Position numbers and translations under genes: made by a program. Positions 60,208 to 64,000 of a stretch of DNA of 64,000 nt are shown here, piece by piece. Positions within the stretch are counted from its first letter, which is position 1. Each line of letters begins with the position of its first letter. The stretch comes from Massilia sp. Bi118 (lineage in GTDB: Bacteria > Pseudomonadota > Gammaproteobacteria > Burkholderiales > Burkholderiaceae_D), in NCBI RefSeq assembly GCF_918697865.1, contig NZ_CAKKMV010000003.1, forward strand, positions 372,001 to 436,000, in the 5' to 3' direction. The notes beneath the pieces were generated by a model that was given only the letters and a program-made list of their open reading frames with translations, was not told the origin of the DNA and did no database searches.

Positions 60208-60597
60208 TTACTTCCCCATCTTTTCGAAAATCTTGTTCAGCTTTTCGTCGAGGGTGGCGGCGGTGAAGGGCTTCACCACATAGCCATTGGCGCCCGCTTG
60301 CGCGGCCGCGATGATGTTTTCCTTCTTCGCTTCGGCGGTCACCATCAGCACCGGCAGGCCGGCCAGCGCGGGATCGGCACGGATGTTCTGCAGCATGGTC
60401 AGGCCGTCCATGTTCGGCATGTTCCAGTCCGACACCACGAAGTCGAACTGCTCGCTGCGCAGCTTGGCCAGGGCCATCACGCCGTCTTCGGCTTCGTCAA
60501 CGTTGGCGTAACCCAGTTCCTTCAACAGATTCCGCACGATGCGACGCATCGTCGAGAAATCGTCAACAACTAAAAAACGCATCTTTGGATCAGCCAT
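60208..60597 (-). CDS. cheY: Chemotaxis response regulator CheY
   Basis: 129 residues. The phosphoacceptor Asp57 is in [12 protein letters not shown], Asp12-Asp13 are in [10 protein letters not shown], the switch Thr is in VTAEAKKE and the Lys is in VVKPFTA. It is single-domain and binds the flagellar motor when phosphorylated by CheA. It is 122 bases after cheB. Confidence 0.96.
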   Translation of the reverse strand: MADPKMRFLVVDDFSTMRRIVRNLLKELGYANVDEAEDGVMALAKLRSEQFDFVVSDWNMPNMDGLTMLQNIRADPALAGLPVLMVTAEAKKENIIAAAQAGANGYVVKPFTAATLDEKLNKIFEKMGK

Positions 60598-60719
60598 GAA
60601 AAACTCCGTGTTACTTTATCTGTATGTTGGTTGGACTTCGACACTGCGAAAGCAGGCCTAAGCATAGCATTTTTGTTGCTCTGCGGCGATAAAACCGAGG
60701 GTAAAGCGGTATTCGCGGA

Positions 60720-61802
60720 TCAAACGCGCAACGCGCGGCCGCCGTGTGTTGCAAGATGGCCAAGGACCATACCCGGCAAGGCTGTCAGCGCGCCTACTTC
60801 GTGCGTGGCGCCGACCGCAATCGCCTCGCGCGGCATGCCGAACACGACGCAGGACGCCTCGTCCTGGGCGAAATTGTAAGCCCCCGCCCCCTTCATCTCC
60901 AGCATACCCTGTGCGCCGTCTTTTCCCATGCCCGTCAGGATCACCCCGACCGCATTTTTACCGGCTGCCTGCGCAGCCGAACGGAACAGCACGTCCACCG
61001 AAGGACGGTGGCGGTTGACCGGGTCGGTCTGCTCGATCCGGGTCATGTAGTTGGCGCCGGAGCGGGTCAGCAGCAGATGCGAATGGCCGGGCGCGATGTA
61101 GGCGTGGCCCGGCAGGACGCGCTCGTTGCCCTGGGCTTCGCTGACGCTGATCTTGCACAGCGAATCGAGACGCTTGGCGAAGGAGCTCGTGAACCCTTCC
61201 GGCATGTGCTGGGCGATCAGGATGCCCGGGCAGTCGGACGGCATCTGCATCAGGAATTCGCGGATCGCCTCGGTGCCGCCGGTGGAGGCGCCGATGATGA
61301 TCAGTTTTTCCGACGAAGTCAGCGGGCTGCGCAGCTGCGGCAGCTGGGCGCTGGGCGCCGGCGCGTGCAGGGTGCGCGGCTTCAGGCGCGCGCGGGCGGC
61401 GCCGCGGATCTTGTCGGCGATGAGTTCCGTGTACTCGCGCATCCCGGTCTGGATCGAGATCTTCGGCTTGGTCACGAAGTCGACGGCGCCCAGTTCCAGC
61501 GCGCGCATGGTGATCTCGGAGCCGCGCTCGGTCAGCGAGGACACCATCAGCACCGGCATCGGGCGCAGGCGCATCAGCTTTTCGAGGAAGTCGAGGCCGT
61601 CCATCTTCGGCATCTCGACGTCGAGCGTGAGCACGTCGGGATTGGTGCGCTTGATCAGGTCGCGCGCAACCAGCGGATCGGGCGCGACGCCGACCACTTC
61701 CATGTCCGGCTGCGAGTTGACGATCTCGGTCATCACGCTGCGGATCAGGGCGGAATCGTCGACGATCACGACCTTGATCTTGTTGTTCGTAGTTGCCAAC
61801 AT
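60720..61802 (-). CDS. cheB: Chemotaxis methylesterase CheB
   Basis: 360 residues: an N-terminal receiver (Asp61 in [16 protein letters not shown]) and a C-terminal methylesterase with Ser in [12 protein letters not shown], His in [10 protein letters not shown] and Asp in [13 protein letters not shown]. It removes methyl groups from chemoreceptors for adaptation, opposing CheR encoded two genes upstream. Confidence 0.96.
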   Translation of the reverse strand: MLATTNNKIKVVIVDDSALIRSVMTEIVNSQPDMEVVGVAPDPLVARDLIKRTNPDVLTLDVEMPKMDGLDFLEKLMRLRPMPVLMVSSLTERGSEITMRALELGAVDFVTKPKISIQTGMREYTELIADKIRGAARARLKPRTLHAPAPSAQLPQLRSPLTSSEKLIIIGASTGGTEAIREFLMQMPSDCPGILIAQHMPEGFTSSFAKRLDSLCKISVSEAQGNERVLPGHAYIAPGHSHLLLTRSGANYMTRIEQTDPVNRHRPSVDVLFRSAAQAAGKNAVGVILTGMGKDGAQGMLEMKGAGAYNFAQDEASCVVFGMPREAIAVGATHEVGALTALPGMVLGHLATHGGRALRV

Positions 61803-61816
61803 GGCGGGCCCTTTCG

Positions 61817-62416
61817 TCAGAACAGGTCGATGTCGCCGCCCACCGGGGCGACCTTGAGGCGGCTGGCGTAATCGAGCTCGCGCTTCGCCAGCGTGTCGTT
61901 ATGGGTTTGCATCAGCTTCTTGACCAGCACCTTGCCGGTGCGCGGGAAGAAGTACACCTTGCGCGGGTAGATGTCGTTCAGGTCTTCGGCCAGCACCGGA
62001 ATGCGTTCCGTCTTCAGGAACTGCATCACGAAGGCGGCATTGCGCTCGCCCACGTTCATGGCCGAGAAGCCGCGCAGCACGGCGCCGCCGCCGAACACTT
62101 TCGCTTCCAGGTGCTCGCGGCGCGCGCCGGCCTTCAGCAGATCGTTGATCAGCACTTCCATCGCATAGGTCCCGTAGCGCATCGAGGCCGAGACCGGATT
62201 GTTCGGGTCGCCGCCGTCCGGCAGCATGAAGTGGTTCATGCCGCCCAGGCCTTTCACGCGGTCGCGGATGCAGGCCGAGACGCAGGAGCCCAGCACGGTC
62301 ACGATCAGCATGTCCTTGGGCGTGTAGTAGTACTCGCCCGGCAGGATCTTGGCGGCGTCGCAGTCGAAGGTGCGGTCGTAGTAGACGTTGGTGGCGAATT
62401 GGCTGTTCGTATCCAT
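61817..62416 (-). CDS. cheD: Chemoreceptor glutamine deamidase CheD
   Basis: 199 residues. The thiol catalytic site is [15 protein letters not shown] (Cys) with the histidine in GGMNHFMLP and the threonine-containing RYGTYAME. CheD deamidates receptor glutamines. Its place between cheR and cheB is usual in betaproteobacteria. The gap to cheB is 14 bases. Confidence 0.95.
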   Translation of the reverse strand: MDTNSQFATNVYYDRTFDCDAAKILPGEYYYTPKDMLIVTVLGSCVSACIRDRVKGLGGMNHFMLPDGGDPNNPVSASMRYGTYAMEVLINDLLKAGARREHLEAKVFGGGAVLRGFSAMNVGERNAAFVMQFLKTERIPVLAEDLNDIYPRKVYFFPRTGKVLVKKLMQTHNDTLAKRELDYASRLKVAPVGGDIDLF

Positions 62417-62429
62417 GGCGGTGCTTCTT

Positions 62430-63278
62430 TTAACCTAATTCGTACACGGTCTTGCCGCGCAGGCGCAGCGAGTCGGACACATACAGGAAATTCTCGGAAT
62501 GGCCCGCGAACAGCAGTGCGTCCGGCTTCATCAGGGGCACGAAGCGCGACAGGATCTTGCGCTGGGTGGCCTTGTCGAAGTAGATCATCACGTTGCGGCA
62601 GAAGATCGTGTCGAACGGACCTTTCAGGTCCCAGCCGTCGGCCAGCAGGTTGAGCTGGCGGAAAGTGACCAGGCTGCGCAGCTCGGGGCGAATCCGCACC
62701 AGTCCCTCCTGGGCGCCCTTCCCCTTCAGGAAAAAGCGGCGCTTGCGCTCGACCTCGAGCTTGTCGAGGCGTTCGATCGGATAGACGCCGGCGCTGGCGG
62801 TCGCCAGCACATTGGTGTCGATGTCGGTCGCGATGATGGAGACCGGGGGCGTCAGCGTATTGAACGCCTCGCACAGGGTCATCGCGATCGAGTAGGGTTC
62901 CTCGCCGGTCGAGCTGGCGGAACACCAGATCGTCAGCGGCGTGCCCGGATGCTGGCGGCGCGCCTTGAGCGCATGCTCGGCCAGCAGCGGGAAGTGATGG
63001 GCCTCGCGGAAGAACGAGGTCAGGTTGGTGGTCAGCGCATTCGTGAAGGATTCCCACTCGGCCGGCATCTTTCCGGCTTCGAGGCCGTCCAGATAGCGCA
63101 CGAAGGACTCGATGCCGGTCGCGCGCAGGCGGCGCGCGAGACGGCTGTAGACCATTTCCTGCTTGCTGTCGGCGAGCGAAATGCCGGCGCGCTGGTAGAT
63201 CAGCCCGCGCACGCGCTCGAAGTCGCCGCGCGTGAACTCGAATTCCTTGCCGGTTTCCTGCTTGGTATGAAGCGGCAC
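62430..63278 (-). CDS. cheR: Chemoreceptor methyltransferase CheR
   Basis: 282 residues. The N-terminal helical domain (about 15-80, [20 protein letters not shown]) and the SAM site [19 protein letters not shown] (about 103-121) are clear. [18 protein letters not shown] (about 221-238) completes the family signature. The GTG start has AAGGG eight bases upstream. It is 55 bases after cheW. Confidence 0.96.
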   Translation of the reverse strand: MPLHTKQETGKEFEFTRGDFERVRGLIYQRAGISLADSKQEMVYSRLARRLRATGIESFVRYLDGLEAGKMPAEWESFTNALTTNLTSFFREAHHFPLLAEHALKARRQHPGTPLTIWCSASSTGEEPYSIAMTLCEAFNTLTPPVSIIATDIDTNVLATASAGVYPIERLDKLEVERKRRFFLKGKGAQEGLVRIRPELRSLVTFRQLNLLADGWDLKGPFDTIFCRNVMIYFDKATQRKILSRFVPLMKPDALLFAGHSENFLYVSDSLRLRGKTVYELG

Positions 63279-63333
63279 GTTATTACCCTTGGGTGTGAAA
63301 AATGAAGCCAGCCCTGCGCCGCGATTCCGGTTC

Positions 63334-63831
63334 TTACGCTGCCATCTTGTCGATCAGGCCCATCTCGCTGGACGACATCAGACGGTCGATGTCGATCAGG
63401 ATCAGCATGCGCTCGTCGACGGTGCCGAGGCCCATCAGGTAGTCGGAATTGAAGGCGGTGCCCATTTCCGGCGCCGGCTTGATCTGGTCCGGCGTCAGGG
63501 TGGTGACGTCCGACACGCTGTCCACGACCATGCCCATGATGCGGCCGCCGATGTTCAGGATGATCACGACGGTGAACTGGTCGTAGGTCGGGGTGCCGAG
63601 GTTGAACTTGATGCGCATGTCGACCACCGGAATGATGATGCCACGCAGATTGATCACGCCCTTGATGAATTCGGGGGCATTGGCGATGCGGGTCACGGCT
63701 TCGTAGCCGCGGATCTCCTGCACCTTCAGGATGTCGATGCCGTATTCCTCGGAGCCGAGGGTGAAGGCGAGGTATTCGCTGCCGCTGCCGTCGCGCGCGT
63801 CGGCGGGCTTGGTGGTCTGTTGATTGGACAT
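63334..63831 (-). CDS. cheW: Chemotaxis coupling protein CheW
   Basis: 165 residues. A single CheW domain: YLAFTLGSEEYGIDILKVQEIRGYE (about 26-50), GVINLRGIIIPVVDMR and VVIILNIGGRIMGMVVDSVSDV. It joins CheA to receptors. It lies 31 bases after the cheA stop. Confidence 0.96.
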   Translation of the reverse strand: MSNQQTTKPADARDGSGSEYLAFTLGSEEYGIDILKVQEIRGYEAVTRIANAPEFIKGVINLRGIIIPVVDMRIKFNLGTPTYDQFTVVIILNIGGRIMGMVVDSVSDVTTLTPDQIKPAPEMGTAFNSDYLMGLGTVDERMLILIDIDRLMSSSEMGLIDKMAA

Positions 63832-63862
63832 GGCGGTTCCTAAGTTCAGGTTGATTTCAATG

Positions 63863-64000
63863 TTATGAGACGACGGTATCGTCCGTCAGCTGACGCGAAG
63901 AGCGCAGCAGCGCCGCCACGTCGAGGATCAGCGCCACGCCGCCATCGCCGAGGATGGTGGCGCCGGAGATCCCGGCCACCTTGCGGTAGTTCGATTCGAG
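63863..64000 (-). CDS. cheA: Chemotaxis histidine kinase CheA, C-terminal end (partial)
   Basis: Only the last 45 residues are in the window. They read NYRKVAGISGATILGDGGVA and ILDVAALL, the end of the CheW-like regulatory domain of CheA, which docks on CheW. The TAA stop is at 63863-63865. Position before cheW on the same strand fits cheA as the first visible gene of the operon. Confidence 0.9.
   Translation of the reverse strand, partial: LESNYRKVAGISGATILGDGGVALILDVAALLRSSRQLTDDTVVS

Overview
The window looks like chromosomal DNA of a GC-rich betaproteobacterium, most likely family Oxalobacteraceae (Massilia/Telluria/Duganella type). I infer this from gene content and order. The evidence is the plsX-fabH-fabD-fabG-acpP-fabF operon running into a ygfX-rpoE-rseA cluster, an EarP/EF-P pair with Arg32 in EF-P, a cheA-W-R-D-B-Y-Z operon, a PEP-CTERM protein, DUF3460-scpA-panC, and dispersed palindromes built on a GGGGTCAGAYCCC core. 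No search could be run, so the genus is a guess.

Layout. 1-1665 (minus) is the envelope-stress sigma factor locus: ygfX-like gene, rpoE, a very short rseA, and the start of a probable rseB. 1756-8422 (minus) is the fatty-acid and phospholipid initiation cluster yceD-rpmF-plsX-fabH-fabD-fabG-acpP-fabF. 8583-9983 (plus) holds yceF (Maf) and an RsmI-like methylase. 10044-20636 is mixed: an EAL/HDOD signalling protein, rlmJ, a beta-helix lipoprotein, isocitrate lyase, an orphan PEP-CTERM protein, clpB with a good sigma-32 promoter, a secreted hypothetical protein and a YiaA/B-type membrane protein. 20719-24988 (minus) is a DUF349 protein-moaE-crcB run with 4-base start/stop overlaps, preceded by a hemerythrin-like gene. 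25225-31635 is a DNA-repair block: ycaQ divergent from sbcD-sbcC.

31773-37113 carries small zinc-ribbon and hypothetical genes, a methyltransferase, an initiator tRNA with its own near-consensus promoter, dbpA, and an unusual pair: a pseudokinase-PEGA membrane protein followed by a TssQ-like T6SS-associated lipoprotein. 37124-41990 is accessory metabolism: GNAT, GMC oxidoreductase, NTF2-like, Tat-exported amidase and a TetR regulator with a visible operator. 42051-46322 (minus) is a translation block: efp and its modifying enzyme earP, seven alternating tRNA-Glu/tRNA-Ala genes and gltX. 46479-56487 has a GGDEF protein, an RlmN paralogue, apbC, metG, a FabMG-type reductase, DUF3460, scpA, panC and a YcgR/PilZ flagellar brake. 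56462-64000 has a MocR regulator, a small membrane protein and the chemotaxis operon cheA(partial)-W-R-D-B-Y-Z, with a degenerate EAL/HDOD gene at its end.

No phage, insertion sequence, CRISPR array or rRNA was seen. The novelty is mostly in small structures: a candidate sigma-E autoregulatory promoter buried in the fabF terminator, a TM-less anti-sigma factor, palindromes that sit in a tRNA array and encode the tail of FabD, a 120-bp nested palindrome inside the fab operon, and the orphan pseudokinase/TssQ pair. I did not find a clearly new multi-gene defence or biosynthetic system; the pseudokinase/TssQ pair is the nearest candidate.
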